In this document: positions 18,519 through 27,207 of the stretch, one piece after another | How the letters are laid out: the number at the start of each line of letters is the position of its first letter | How positions within the stretch are numbered: the first letter of the stretch is position 1 | Source: Loktanella sp. Alg231-35 | GTDB lineage: Bacteria > Pseudomonadota > Alphaproteobacteria > Rhodobacterales > Rhodobacteraceae | DNA: 64,000 nucleotides | NCBI RefSeq assembly: GCF_900143545.1 | Contig: NZ_FREV01000003.1 | Coordinates: forward strand, 1-64,000 | Direction of reading: 5' to 3' | Made by a program: the position numbers and the translations under genes | The notes under the pieces: generated by a model | The model's database searches: none | The model's input: the letters and a program-made list of their open reading frames with translations, nothing else | What the model was told of the DNA's origin: nothing

Positions 18519-18812
18519 ATGGCTAACTCAAAACACGCGCAGGCGGGGCAGAATCTATTCATGTCTTCTGTCACCGGCCTTGCCAACGTGCTGGCTTTCA
18601 TTGCCGCGTTTCTCGGAGGTCCGACCTTCTACTACTACACCGCGCCATATGTTCTGGAACTGACATACCAAACATACGGCGGCGAGATCATCGGTCTCGC
18701 AAAGCTGGTTTGGTACGGCCTGAGCTACCTGCTCATTTTCTTCGTGGCACGCGCAACAATCGGTACAGCACTGATTTTCGGCGGATTGGCAATCGTTACC
18801 CGCTTCATGTGA
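18519..18812 (+). CDS. Small hypothetical membrane protein
   Basis: A 97-residue protein starting at MANSKHAQAGQN with GGAAAGG just upstream. It has two or three hydrophobic segments (VTGLANVLAFIAAFLGG; LVWYGLSYLLIFFVARATIG; a short C-terminal one). It belongs to a run of small membrane genes before the VirD4-like gene, so a role in the island's transfer apparatus is possible but not shown. Confidence 0.6.
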   Translation: MANSKHAQAGQNLFMSSVTGLANVLAFIAAFLGGPTFYYYTAPYVLELTYQTYGGEIIGLAKLVWYGLSYLLIFFVARATIGTALIFGGLAIVTRFM

Positions 18813-18836
18813 GCACTCAAAAAAGGAGGAAGTGCA

Positions 18837-18944
18837 ATGCCCTGGAAACCTGTAGGCACGGTCTACAAGAAAGAGGAAAGCGCTTGGCCTGCTGTCATCG
18901 CCGTGGTGATCGTCCTGATCATCATCGGCGCAGCAATCGGCTGA
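18837..18944 (+). CDS. 35-residue single-span membrane peptide
   Basis: A very small gene with an excellent ribosome site (AGGAGG, seven bases before the ATG). It encodes a charged N-terminus (VYKKEESAW) and one hydrophobic span rich in valine and isoleucine (AVIAVVIVLIIIGAAIG) that reaches the C-terminus. It begins 24 bases after the preceding small membrane gene and is followed 22 bases later by a perfect terminator stem, so it is the last gene of that unit. Function unknown. Confidence 0.6.
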   Translation: MPWKPVGTVYKKEESAWPAVIAVVIVLIIIGAAIG

Positions 18945-18966
18945 ACTTAGCGTAAGAACATGAACC

Positions 18967-18997
18967 AAAGGGTCGCCAATTGGCGACCCTTTTTGTT
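18967..18997 (+). terminator. Strong intrinsic terminator
   Basis: A perfect palindrome of 26 bases (AAAGGGTCGCCA / TGGCGACCCTTT around AT) runs into further T residues. It separates the small membrane-protein unit from the VirD4-like gene and can work in either direction. Confidence 0.9.
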
Positions 18998-19009
18998 TGG
19001 GAGAAACAA

Positions 19010-20620
19010 ATGAACTTCGACAATGAGTCTAACCGTTTTGGCAGTGCGGTATGGGCCACGGAACGTCAGATATCTCGCGCCGAGCTGTTGGGAGGCGCTG
19101 GCATGCAGTTCGGCTATCTCGGGCAAACTGCGCTGACCCTTGAAACGGATGCGCCACGGCTCACAATCGCGGGTGCCGGGTCGGGCAAAATGAGAGATTT
19201 GCTTTCCATGGCCGTCGCCCAAGCAGCGGGAGATCGAAATTTCATCCTTGATCCACGCGCTGAAATCGCCTCGGTCACGATGCTCAATTTCGCAACAGCG
19301 GGCGCATATTTGTACTGTTGGAATCCGACGGGTCTGCACAACCTGCCGCAACACGCCATGCAGCCGTTGGATATCCTGAAGCTGGAAAGCCCGTCTTTCC
19401 ACGCGGACTGCAAATTCATTCTACAGAGCCTCATTCCGGTAAGTGGTTCGGCGAGCGGCAAGTACTTTGAGCTAAGAGCGCAGGAATGGGGCGAGGCTTT
19501 CGTCAAGATGCTAGTCGAACGCGATGGTGAAGTGTCCTTCCCGTCGCTCTACCGGACCATCAACGCCATTGAATCCAATACTGGTGAATGGCCGGACATC
19601 CTTGAATTAATGCTCGGCTCACACATGGAAAGCGTCCGGCGGTGTGCTGGCGAGATGCTGGCCAAGCAGCAAGACAGCGCGAGAGAGTTCGGCAGCATTG
19701 TCGGGGAGCTCTATGCATACTTGAATTTCCTCGACGATCCGATGCTGCAACGCGCGCTGGAAAACCCGCGTGCTTCGCTTTCGGCAACCTGTGATCCATC
19801 GCAGCCCGCAACGTGGTTCATCAATGTCCCAATCGAGTATGTAGCGATCTGGGCTCCGGTGCTCCGCACGATGTTCACGGTGCAGATGCTGTATAAGTCG
19901 CGCAGCCCGTCTTCACCGCCAGTGAACATGATCATCGACGAAGCCGGACAACTCGGCAGTTTCGATGCGCTCTTGCGGTCCTACACATTCGGACGCGGCG
20001 CAGGCATTCGCGCCTGGGCCTTGTTTCAGGATGCGGGGCAGATCACCCGCAAGTTTGGCCCGACCGGTTTGCAGGGCTTTATGGGATCGGCGGCATTGCG
20101 CCAGTTCTTTGGCGTGCGTGACTACCAGACTGCCCAGCTCATTTCCTCAATGCTTGGCCAGGAAACCCTCGAATATGACGACACGTTGCGTCAATCGCAG
20201 GCGCGCAAGGCAAAGCGGCAAGCGGCCATGAATATCCTTGGCGGCAGCGATCCGTTTGCCGCTGCGCAGAGCTTTCGCCATCACGCCTTCGAGGAGACAC
20301 ACCGAACAAAGCAGGCGCGCGCCTTGATGACGCCTGACGAAATTCTGGCGATGCCTGAAGACCGGCAAATTTGCTTTGTGTCCGGCAAGAGCCTCGGCCC
20401 GATCCTCGGTCACAAATACCCGTACTACACGAGACCCGAATTCGCGGGGCGGTTCCTGCCAAATCCGTTTCATCCGCCGCTTGATCGCGTTTCTATCCCC
20501 CGCAGATGGGGGCGTGGAACCGCTAAAGTGGTTACGGAAGCGGTGCCGAGCAAGTTCGCGCACTTCCCACAATATGACGCTGGTTCTTGGTCATACGTCC
20601 AAGGCTATCGCCCGCGTTGA
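19010..20620 (+). CDS. VirD4/TraG-like conjugal transfer ATPase
   Basis: A 536-residue relative of type IV coupling proteins, which feed relaxase-bound DNA into a conjugation channel. The Walker A segment is AGAGSGKMRDLL near residue 55-65: the residue after the invariant lysine is methionine rather than threonine or serine. The Walker B segment is NMIIDEAGQLG near 305. There is no N-terminal membrane pair, so it is a soluble, shortened form. The ATG at 19010 follows GGGAGAA; an in-frame TTG at 18980 lies inside the terminator stem and is rejected. No relaxase or pilus genes are in the window, so it may serve mobilisation by a helper element. Confidence 0.8.
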   Translation: MNFDNESNRFGSAVWATERQISRAELLGGAGMQFGYLGQTALTLETDAPRLTIAGAGSGKMRDLLSMAVAQAAGDRNFILDPRAEIASVTMLNFATAGAYLYCWNPTGLHNLPQHAMQPLDILKLESPSFHADCKFILQSLIPVSGSASGKYFELRAQEWGEAFVKMLVERDGEVSFPSLYRTINAIESNTGEWPDILELMLGSHMESVRRCAGEMLAKQQDSAREFGSIVGELYAYLNFLDDPMLQRALENPRASLSATCDPSQPATWFINVPIEYVAIWAPVLRTMFTVQMLYKSRSPSSPPVNMIIDEAGQLGSFDALLRSYTFGRGAGIRAWALFQDAGQITRKFGPTGLQGFMGSAALRQFFGVRDYQTAQLISSMLGQETLEYDDTLRQSQARKAKRQAAMNILGGSDPFAAAQSFRHHAFEETHRTKQARALMTPDEILAMPEDRQICFVSGKSLGPILGHKYPYYTRPEFAGRFLPNPFHPPLDRVSIPRRWGRGTAKVVTEAVPSKFAHFPQYDAGSWSYVQGYRPR

Positions 20621-20642
20621 TTTCAACAAAATGGAGAAGAAT

Positions 20643-20948
20643 GTGACGAATGATCGTGACGAAAAGCAACGTCCGGCGGCAAGGCATCGCGACGGTTTGG
20701 TCGAAGTCGCTGTATGGGAGCGTCAAACCGACAAAGGGACTGTCTATAATACAGAACGGACACGCTCCTATCAGGACCAGGACGGCAAATGGCGGAAGTC
20801 GCACTCGATCCCCGAGCGCGACCTTCTGAAAGCGGCCCGTCTGGATCACAAGGCCTATGAGAGCATCCGAAGGTTGCGCGAACAGGCTCACGAAGGCCGC
20901 GCCGAAAGGACGTCCCGATCCCGTGAGCGTGACGAGCACGAGCGGTAA
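20643..20948 (+). CDS. Small conserved mobile-island protein
   Basis: A 101-residue, strongly charged protein with a GTG start at 20643 preceded by GGAG. The core VAVWERQTDKGTVYNTERTR, then DQDGKWRKSHSIPERDLLKA, recurs in proteins on alphaproteobacterial islands near conjugation genes, without a known function. The C-terminus is an arginine/glutamate-rich helix. It begins 22 bases after the VirD4-like gene, so the two are likely co-transcribed. In-frame extension upstream would overlap the ATPase gene. Confidence 0.6.
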   Translation: MTNDRDEKQRPAARHRDGLVEVAVWERQTDKGTVYNTERTRSYQDQDGKWRKSHSIPERDLLKAARLDHKAYESIRRLREQAHEGRAERTSRSRERDEHER

Positions 20949-21006
20949 TCGCCCGGAATGCGGGGTGTTTGGGCAAAACCTGACGTCCCGCATCGACAGC
21001 GTGTTT

Positions 21007-21036
21007 TTGGCAAGCGCCTGCAATCCATGGTATAAT
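21007..21036 (+). promoter_or_regulatory. Sigma-70-type promoter
   Basis: TTGGCA (21007-21012) and a perfect TATAAT (21031-21036) are separated by 18 bases. The expected transcription start, about 21042-21045, coincides with the 5' edge of a folded RNA. It would drive that RNA and possibly the genes at 21217 and 21573. Confidence 0.75.
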
Positions 21037-21042
21037 TAGAAG

Positions 21043-21216
21043 TAGGTGCCAGGGCGAAAGCCCCGCTCATTAAGCGTTACACGCTTCATCGCACCGTTAG
21101 CGACCCGAATTAAGTTCCGGTTGCGAAAACTCCTAGACACGCAAGTCCCTGAAACGCGCCGTCCCAAGATGGCCGCGAGAGGCCTCTTCGTGCCAGCATG
21201 ATAAGGATCAATCGTC
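21043..21216 (+). ncRNA. Structured RNA or leader beside the serine recombinase
   Basis: Between the promoter and the gene at 21217 are 174 bases without a gene. The first 80 fold compactly: GGTGC (21045-21049) pairs with GCACC (21091-21095) and encloses a GGGC-GAAA-GCCC hairpin with a GNRA loop (21052-21063) and an AAGCGT/ACGCTT hairpin (21072-21086). A third stem pairs 21100-21105 with 21119-21124. A GGCC/GGCC hairpin lies near 21171-21184. No clear terminator precedes 21217, so it may be a cis-acting leader rather than a separate RNA. I cannot match it to a known family. Pairing was worked out by eye. Confidence 0.45.
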
Positions 21217-21546
21217 GTGAAAGATGCTGAAATAACAGACTGCCCCGATCTGGCCGAGGCTATGAACAAAGCAGCCAGCGCAGGCCACGGTAGTCGGCTG
21301 GAGATCGATCTCGATCACTACCAGAACTATCTGGATGATCCGGCCCTAACGTCCGACCAGAAAGAAGATATCGTTGGCGCGCTGTGGATGATCATAACCG
21401 CCTTTGTCGAGCTGGGCTTTGGCGTCCATCCGACCCAACAAGCTTGTGGAAAACCCGAAACGCCGCTTGATCTAACGGCGAAATCGGAGTCCACTAAACC
21501 TAAGCAAGACAAGAAAAACCCAGACACAGACGCGCCCGTCATCTAG
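21217..21546 (+). CDS. Recombinase-associated small protein
   Basis: A 109-residue acidic protein with a GTG start. The core SRLEIDLDHYQNYLDDPALT, then FVELGFGVHPTQQACGK, belongs to a small family I know from alphaproteobacterial islands directly upstream of large serine recombinases. The C-terminal 30 residues are disordered and lysine-rich. It lies 26 bases before the recombinase gene and is almost certainly co-transcribed. A role as recombination directionality or accessory factor is suggested by position only. Confidence 0.6.
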   Translation: MKDAEITDCPDLAEAMNKAASAGHGSRLEIDLDHYQNYLDDPALTSDQKEDIVGALWMIITAFVELGFGVHPTQQACGKPETPLDLTAKSESTKPKQDKKNPDTDAPVI

Positions 21547-21572
21547 CGAGTGGCGCGAGAAAGAGAGGATTC

Positions 21573-23117
21573 ATGGGTGTCCCAAAAATAGAAACAGAAG
21601 AGGTCTCCGCGCTCATCTATTGCCGTGTTTCGACCACCAAGCAAAAGCTTACGGGCTCGGGCCTCGACAGCCAGGAACATCGGTGCCGCCAGTACGCGGA
21701 AAGCAAGGGCTACAACGTCGAGATGGTCTTTCCTGACGATGCGTCGGGCGGTGGTGACTTCCTGAAGCGTCCCGGTATGTGCGGAATGCTTGCGTATCTC
21801 GATGCCCAAAAGGGCAAGAACTACGTCGTCATATTTGATGATCTGAAGCGCTTTGCTCGTGATGTAGAGTTTCATATCAAGCTACGCCGTGAGTTCGCCA
21901 ATCGCGGTGCAAAAATTGAATGTCTTAATTTCTCATTCGAAGATACGCCGGAAGGAAAATTTATTGAAACGATTATCGCAGCGCAAGGCGAGCTAGAGCG
22001 AGATCAAAACCGACGCCAAGTCAAACAGAAGATGACCGCGCGCGTTGAGAAAGGTTATTGGGTCTTTCACGCGCCAATGGGATACAAATTCACAACGGAT
22101 CGTATCCATGGAAAGCTACTCGCGCCGGATGAGCCGGTTGCGGACTATCTGCGCGAAGCCCTGAACGGATATGCGAACGGGCGCTTTCGGTCGCAAGCTG
22201 AGGTTCAGCGGTTCCTTGAGAGTAAGCCAGATTTCCCCAAAGACCTGCCCAACGGCAAGATCAGGGCTTGGAAGATCACCAAGATACTCAAGAACCCGAT
22301 CTATGCAGGATATGTTCAGGCCAAGAAGTGGGGCGTGTCGCTCCGGCGCGGCCATCATGAGCCGCTGATTAGCTTCGCCACCCATGAGAAGATTCAAAAG
22401 AACCTGGAAGAAGGCGCGCGTGGGCCTGCGCGCGCTGACTTTAGCGAAGACTTCCCGCTACGCGGTTTTGTCACTTGTAGCGAGTGCGGAAACCATATGA
22501 CGGGTGCGTGGTCGAAGGGCAAATACAAGCACTACGCCTACTACCGCTGCATGACACGTGGCTGCTCTCAGAAGAGCAAGTCCGTTGCACGCGCCAAGCT
22601 GGAAGGCGGCTTCGAGGATATCCTCAAGCGACTTCAGCCGAGCAATCGACTGCTCGATCTGGCCATCGCCATGTTCAAAGATGCTTGGAACAGCCGCATG
22701 GAGTTGGCCAAGGCCGAACGGGACGAGTGGCGGCGTCAGGCCGAAGCTGCTGATAAGAGTTTGTTGGAACTCATCGACCGCATGGTCGAGACCAAGAACG
22801 CAACAGTCATCAAGGCCATAGAATCCAAGATCGAAAAGCTCGAACGCGAGAAGATCACGCTTGTCGAGAAGACCTCTGAACCACTGCCAATTGCGGGCAA
22901 ATTTGAAGAGTGTATTGAACTCTCCTTGCGATTCCTCTCAAGGCCTTGGGATATATACAAAAATGGGGGTTATGCGGTTCGTCAAACAGTGCTGAGACTG
23001 GCATTTTCTGATCCACTGACATTCACGCCAGAAGGTGTGTATGGAACTCCAAAAACCGCCTTACCCTTCAAGGTGTTAGGCGGGTTATCATCAAAAAAGT
23101 GTGAGATGGTGCTGTGA
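21573..23117 (+). CDS. Large serine recombinase (island integrase)
   Basis: A 514-residue large serine recombinase. The N-terminal resolvase domain has LIYCRVSTTKQ with the catalytic serine at about residue 20. A recombinase domain follows, then a zinc ribbon (CSECGNHMTG ... CMTRGC) near 305-330, then a long coiled coil (about 365-435). It would integrate and excise the island. The last codons (MVL and stop) are read from the 3' end of the tRNA-Thr gene on the opposite strand, so the coding end was shaped by the attachment site. AGAGAGGA precedes the ATG. Confidence 0.92.
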   Translation: MGVPKIETEEVSALIYCRVSTTKQKLTGSGLDSQEHRCRQYAESKGYNVEMVFPDDASGGGDFLKRPGMCGMLAYLDAQKGKNYVVIFDDLKRFARDVEFHIKLRREFANRGAKIECLNFSFEDTPEGKFIETIIAAQGELERDQNRRQVKQKMTARVEKGYWVFHAPMGYKFTTDRIHGKLLAPDEPVADYLREALNGYANGRFRSQAEVQRFLESKPDFPKDLPNGKIRAWKITKILKNPIYAGYVQAKKWGVSLRRGHHEPLISFATHEKIQKNLEEGARGPARADFSEDFPLRGFVTCSECGNHMTGAWSKGKYKHYAYYRCMTRGCSQKSKSVARAKLEGGFEDILKRLQPSNRLLDLAIAMFKDAWNSRMELAKAERDEWRRQAEAADKSLLELIDRMVETKNATVIKAIESKIEKLEREKITLVEKTSEPLPIAGKFEECIELSLRFLSRPWDIYKNGGYAVRQTVLRLAFSDPLTFTPEGVYGTPKTALPFKVLGGLSSKKCEMVL

Positions 23118-23181
23118 GAGAGGATTGAACTCTCGACCTCACCCTTACCAAGGGTGTGCTCTGCCACTGAGCTACCACAGC
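23107..23181 (-). tRNA. tRNA-Thr (anticodon GGT)
   Basis: The minus strand folds as a complete tRNA: acceptor arm GCTGTGG with TCACAGC, D arm GTAGCTCAGTGGCAGAGC, anticodon stem CACCC/GGGTG with loop TTGGTAA (GGT, reading ACC), T arm with GTTCAATCC, and an encoded CCA at 23107-23109. The 3' end faces the mobile island and overlaps the end of the serine recombinase gene by 11 bases, marking it as the integration site. Confidence 0.95.
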
Positions 23182-23269
23182 ATCCGATAACGCGGGGAAT
23201 TAGACGCAATCGCCCTTTGGTGCAAGCCCTCTCTGGACGGTTTTTGCCCGTATTGATAAGAGCGCTACC

Positions 23270-23410
23270 ATGAGCGACAAAGACACCAAGCGTAAAACAG
23301 ACAAGACCGCCACGACCCGCGAAGATCGGTTGAAGGCGGCGTTGAAGGCTAACATGGCCAAACGCAAGGCGCAGGCACGCGCACGTGCGCAAAAAGAAGA
23401 GAGAGAGTAG
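23270..23410 (+). CDS. 46-residue basic protein upstream of murA
   Basis: A tiny gene (MSDKDTKRKTDKTATT, then alternating Lys/Arg/Ala helices ending QKEERE) with an ATG at 23270 and stop at 23410, seven bases before murA. Such a small, highly charged protein before murA is common in Roseobacter-group genomes as I recall them. Over a third of residues are Lys or Arg, suggesting contact with nucleic acid. Function unknown. Confidence 0.6.
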   Translation: MSDKDTKRKTDKTATTREDRLKAALKANMAKRKAQARARAQKEERE

Positions 23411-23416
23411 GCAGGC

Positions 23417-24682
23417 ATGGATTCTATCGTAGTCACGGGCGGCACGCCCCTGAAGGGGCAAATCGCGATTGCGGGGGCCAAGAATGCGGCGCTCACTTTG
23501 ATGCCGGCAACACTGCTGTCCGAAGAGCCGCTGACGCTGACCAATGCGCCGCGCCTGTCGGATATTGCCACGATGACCGCTCTTTTGCAGTCACTGGGCG
23601 TTGAGGTGACGTCGATGCAGGATGGCAAGGTGCAGGTTTTGTCTAGCCATGCCATGACCTCGACCACGGCTGACTATGAGATCGTGCGCAAGATGCGCGC
23701 CTCTAACCTTGTTTTGGGCCCCTTGCTTGCCCGGCATCATCAGGCTGTCGTATCCCTGCCAGGCGGCTGTGCCATTGGTGCCCGGCCGATGGATATTCAC
23801 GTCACAGCGCTTGAGGCCATGGGCGCCGAGATTGAGCTAAAGGACGGCTATTTGCATGCCACGGCCAAGGGCGGCCTGAAAGGGGCCAAGGTGCCGCTGC
23901 GCTTTGCCTCCGTGGGAGCCACCGAAAATGTGCTGATGGCCGCAACCCTGGCCAAGGGCACCACGGTGATAGAGAACGCCGCGCGCGAGCCCGAAATCGT
24001 GGACCTTGCCCATTGTCTGCGCCGGATGGGTGCGCAGATAGAAGGCGAAGGCACCAGCACGATCACTATTCAGGGTGTGGACCGTTTGGGCGCGGCCACC
24101 CACCCGGTTGTGACGGACCGCATTGAATTGGGCACTTATATGCTCGCTCCGGTCTTTGCCGGCGGCGAGGTCGAATGCCTTGGTGGACGCCTTGATCTGG
24201 TAGGATCATTTGTCGAGAAACTGGATGCCGCCGGTGTGGATGTGACCGAAACGGCGGGCGGCTTGAAGGTCAAGCGCCGATCTGAACGGGCGAAGGCCGT
24301 GGATGTTACTACCGAAGTCTTTCCCGGCTTCCCGACGGACCTGCAGGCGCAGATGATGGCGATGCTGTGTACAGCTGACGGTACTTCGGTTCTGGAAGAA
24401 AAGATTTTCGAGAACCGCTTTATGCATGCCCCCGAATTGATCCGCATGGGGGCCGATATCGAGGTCCAGGGCGGTGTAGCCACCGTGACCGGGGTGAAAC
24501 GTCTGAAGGGTGCCCCGGTGATGGCTACTGATCTTCGCGCCTCGGTGTCACTGATCCTTGCTGGCTTGGCGGCAGAGGGTGAAACCACGGTCAGCCGGAT
24601 CTACCACCTTGATCGCGGCTACGAACATATCGAGGAAAAACTGAGCGCCGTAGGTGCCAAAATCGAACGGGTTTCGTCATGA
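23417..24682 (+). CDS. murA: UDP-N-acetylglucosamine 1-carboxyvinyltransferase
   Basis: MurA performs the first committed step of peptidoglycan synthesis, transferring enolpyruvate from PEP to UDP-GlcNAc in the cytoplasm. The 421 residues match the family length. [10 protein letters not shown] near residue 19 has the substrate-binding Lys-Asn pair. [14 protein letters not shown] near 115 carries the cysteine that fosfomycin alkylates, so the enzyme should be fosfomycin-sensitive. The stop overlaps the ATG of the next gene (ATGA). It is the first full-size core gene right of the island. Confidence 0.95.
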   Translation: MDSIVVTGGTPLKGQIAIAGAKNAALTLMPATLLSEEPLTLTNAPRLSDIATMTALLQSLGVEVTSMQDGKVQVLSSHAMTSTTADYEIVRKMRASNLVLGPLLARHHQAVVSLPGGCAIGARPMDIHVTALEAMGAEIELKDGYLHATAKGGLKGAKVPLRFASVGATENVLMAATLAKGTTVIENAAREPEIVDLAHCLRRMGAQIEGEGTSTITIQGVDRLGAATHPVVTDRIELGTYMLAPVFAGGEVECLGGRLDLVGSFVEKLDAAGVDVTETAGGLKVKRRSERAKAVDVTTEVFPGFPTDLQAQMMAMLCTADGTSVLEEKIFENRFMHAPELIRMGADIEVQGGVATVTGVKRLKGAPVMATDLRASVSLILAGLAAEGETTVSRIYHLDRGYEHIEEKLSAVGAKIERVSS

Positions 24683-25158
24683 CGCAAGACGCCACATTTG
24701 AGGATGGCCGCGAACAGCCGCTGCGCCTGAAAGCACTGGATACCGAAGACCTGCAAGTTCTGGCCGCCTTGGTACAGGACGCGGTCTTTCCGGTCGCTGA
24801 AATGACGTGGGACCGCAGGGCGCGCCGCTTTGCCATTTTGCTGAACCGGTTCCGTTGGGAAGACGCTGACAAGGCCCGGTTGCGCAAGCGCGATTATGAG
24901 CGCGTGCAAGCGGTTCTGGCAATCGAGGATGTTGTAAAGGTCCAAACCCAAGGCGTGGATAAATCCGACGCCGATATGGTGTTTTCGCTGCTGTCGATTG
25001 CCTTTGTCCCCGGCGAGGATGGCACGGGGCAGGTCGAGCTGACACTGGCAGGTGACGGTGTGATTGGCGTTGAGGTTGAAGCGCTAGAAGTGCTGTTGCG
25101 TGATGTGACGCGGCCTTATGTGGCGCCTGCGAAAAAGGCACCTTCGCATCCGGAATAG
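24679..25158 (+). CDS. DUF2948 family protein
   Basis: A 159-residue soluble protein of a family found almost only in alphaproteobacteria next to murA. Recognisable segments are [20 protein letters not shown] near the N-terminus and [20 protein letters not shown]. The function is unknown; translational coupling to murA hints at a cell-wall or growth-related housekeeping role, but that is inference. The 262 bases after it hold no gene I can support. Confidence 0.85.
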   Translation: MTQDATFEDGREQPLRLKALDTEDLQVLAALVQDAVFPVAEMTWDRRARRFAILLNRFRWEDADKARLRKRDYERVQAVLAIEDVVKVQTQGVDKSDADMVFSLLSIAFVPGEDGTGQVELTLAGDGVIGVEVEALEVLLRDVTRPYVAPAKKAPSHPE

Positions 25159-25420
25159 TGCACGAAGATGGAATTAGAAGCTCGCAAAGTAGTGGGACGC
25201 GATCTTTAGATCTACTTGCAAATATTTGGGCACCAGAACACGCGCCCAACTGGGCTATTGATGCATTTCTCGTTCCGCGTCGGGCAAATTGAACCGGTGC
25301 TGCGGGATTTCAGCAATGCCTGTAATTTCAACCAGACACCGCGTCTTACGCATCGCCCCGACACCCCATTGAAGCCCTCCACCCGGACAGTTATGTCCTG
25401 CCGGGCAAGGAGTTCGCGTG

Positions 25421-26731
25421 ATGCCACAGTTTCTATCTACATCTGACGCCGATTTTGAGGCTCGTTTTACCGCCCTGCTGGGTGCCAAACGCGAGGACAG
25501 CCCGGATGTGGATCATGTCGTAGCAGAGATTATCGCGGATGTGCGGGCGCGCGGTGATGCGGCCGTGCTGGAGCTTACTGCAAAGTTTGACCGGCTGGAG
25601 CTGACGGCAGAGACGATGCGCTTTAGCGCCGCCGAGATTGACGCCGAATGCGCCAAGGTTGACGATGCGGATCGTGCCGCGTTGGAACTGGCCGCACAGC
25701 GCATCCGCGCATATCACGCCCGTCAGGTGCCTGATGACGCGATGTGGACGGATGAGGCCGGTGCGCAGCTTGGCTGGCGCTGGACGCCCGTTTCTGCTGC
25801 GGGGCTTTATGTGCCCGGTGGGCTGGCCTCTTATCCGTCGTCCGTCTTGATGAACGCGATCCCGGCAAAGGTGGCTGGTGTGGGCCGCCTCGCCATCGTT
25901 GTCCCAACCCCAGACGGCATAACAAATCCACTGGTGCTGATGGCCGCCAAGATCGCCGGCGTGGATGAGGTTTACCGCATTGGCGGGGCGCAGGCTGTGG
26001 CAGCACTTGCATATGGGACCAAGACGATTGCTCCGGTGGACAAAATCACTGGTCCGGGCAACGCGTTTGTTGCTGCTGCAAAGCGCCGCGTCTTTGGCAA
26101 GGTTGGCATCGACATGATAGCAGGGCCGTCCGAGATTCTGGTGATTGCAGATAAAGACAATGATCCCGACTGGATTGCTCTTGATCTGCTAAGCCAGGCC
26201 GAACACGACGAGAGCGCGCAGTCGATCCTGATCACCGATGACGCGGGCTTTGGGCAGGCAGTAGCGGAAGCGGTTGAGACACGACTGAAGACGCTGGAGC
26301 GCCGCGCGATTGCGGGCGCTAGCTGGCGTGATTTCGGGTCGATCATCACCGTGAAAGACTTTGATGAGGCCGTCATCCTGTCGGACCGTATCGCGCCAGA
26401 GCATCTAGAGATTTGTACCGCTGACGCCGATGCCCTGTCGGAAAAGATCACCCACGCAGGGGCCATCTTCATTGGAGGTTGGACACCAGAGGCCGTCGGT
26501 GACTACATTGGCGGTCCCAATCACGTGCTGCCGACCGCCCGGTCGGCGCGGTTCTCAAGCGGGTTGTCTGTTATGGATTTCATCAAACGCACCACCTTGT
26601 CACGCATGACCCCGGATGCGCTGGCCGCCATCGGACCATCAGCCGAACGTCTGGCCATTTCAGAAAGCCTTGAGGCGCACGGCCTGTCCGTACGCGCCCG
26701 TCTGGATCGGCTGAACCGAGGTGAGCCATGA
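25421..26731 (+). CDS. hisD: Histidinol dehydrogenase
   Basis: HisD carries out the last two steps of histidine synthesis, oxidising L-histidinol to L-histidine with two NAD+. The 436 residues fit the family. GPSEILVIAD, LSQAEHDESAQSILIT (zinc-binding Gln/His) and RIAPEHLEI (catalytic Glu-His pair) are all present. I use the ATG at 25421; a GTG three bases earlier is equally near the AAGGAG site. It overlaps the UPF0262 gene as ATGA. Other his genes are not in the window. Confidence 0.95.
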   Translation: MPQFLSTSDADFEARFTALLGAKREDSPDVDHVVAEIIADVRARGDAAVLELTAKFDRLELTAETMRFSAAEIDAECAKVDDADRAALELAAQRIRAYHARQVPDDAMWTDEAGAQLGWRWTPVSAAGLYVPGGLASYPSSVLMNAIPAKVAGVGRLAIVVPTPDGITNPLVLMAAKIAGVDEVYRIGGAQAVAALAYGTKTIAPVDKITGPGNAFVAAAKRRVFGKVGIDMIAGPSEILVIADKDNDPDWIALDLLSQAEHDESAQSILITDDAGFGQAVAEAVETRLKTLERRAIAGASWRDFGSIITVKDFDEAVILSDRIAPEHLEICTADADALSEKITHAGAIFIGGWTPEAVGDYIGGPNHVLPTARSARFSSGLSVMDFIKRTTLSRMTPDALAAIGPSAERLAISESLEAHGLSVRARLDRLNRGEP

Positions 26732-27207
26732 GCAAGATCATCCATATCGAGATTGACGACCGCAATCTGCCTCCCCCAACGCCCGAGATCGACCAAGAAC
26801 GCAAAGTGGCCATGTTCGATCTGCTCGAAGACAACAGCTTTGCGATGCCCGCGCGCGAAGATCGCGATGTGTCGCCGGGGCCCTACAAGCTCGGCCTGTT
26901 TATCAAGGAACGCCGTCTTGTCTTTGATATTAAACAGGAAGATGATAATCCTGCGGGTGAATTCCACCTGTCCCTTGGGCCATTTCGGCAGGTGGTAAAA
27001 GACTACTTTCAGATCTGTGAAAGCTATTTCGACGCCGTCAAAACCCTGCCTCCCAGCCAGATCGAGACCATCGATATGGCCCGCCGAGGCATCCACAACG
27101 AAGGGGCGCGGGTTCTGCAGGAACGATTGGAAGGCAAAGCAGACATCGATACCGACACTGCCCGCCGCCTCTTTACTCTCATCTGTGTCTTGCACTTCGG
27201 GGGTTGA
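26728..27207 (+). CDS. UPF0262 family protein
   Basis: A 159-residue protein with the family segments IIHIEIDDRNLPPPTPEIDQ at the N-terminus, GPYKLGLFIKERRLVFDI and SPGPYKL in the middle, and IDMARRGIHNEGA toward the end. The family is restricted to alphaproteobacteria and has no established activity. Coupled by overlap to hisD before it and to the phosphatase gene after it (TGATG), so the three form one operon. Confidence 0.88.
   Translation: MSKIIHIEIDDRNLPPPTPEIDQERKVAMFDLLEDNSFAMPAREDRDVSPGPYKLGLFIKERRLVFDIKQEDDNPAGEFHLSLGPFRQVVKDYFQICESYFDAVKTLPPSQIETIDMARRGIHNEGARVLQERLEGKADIDTDTARRLFTLICVLHFGG

Noticed and set aside
18980..19009. TTG start for the VirD4-like gene ten codons upstream
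   Set aside because: It lies inside a perfect terminator stem; the ATG at 19010 has a good ribosome site.
1..23106. Second copy of the tRNA-Thr 3' end marking the left end of the island
   Set aside because: I found no match to the tRNA 3' segment by eye in the window; it probably lies further left.
25382..25405. Hairpin before hisD as a histidine attenuator
   Set aside because: No run of histidine codons or leader peptide is visible and the stem is imperfect.
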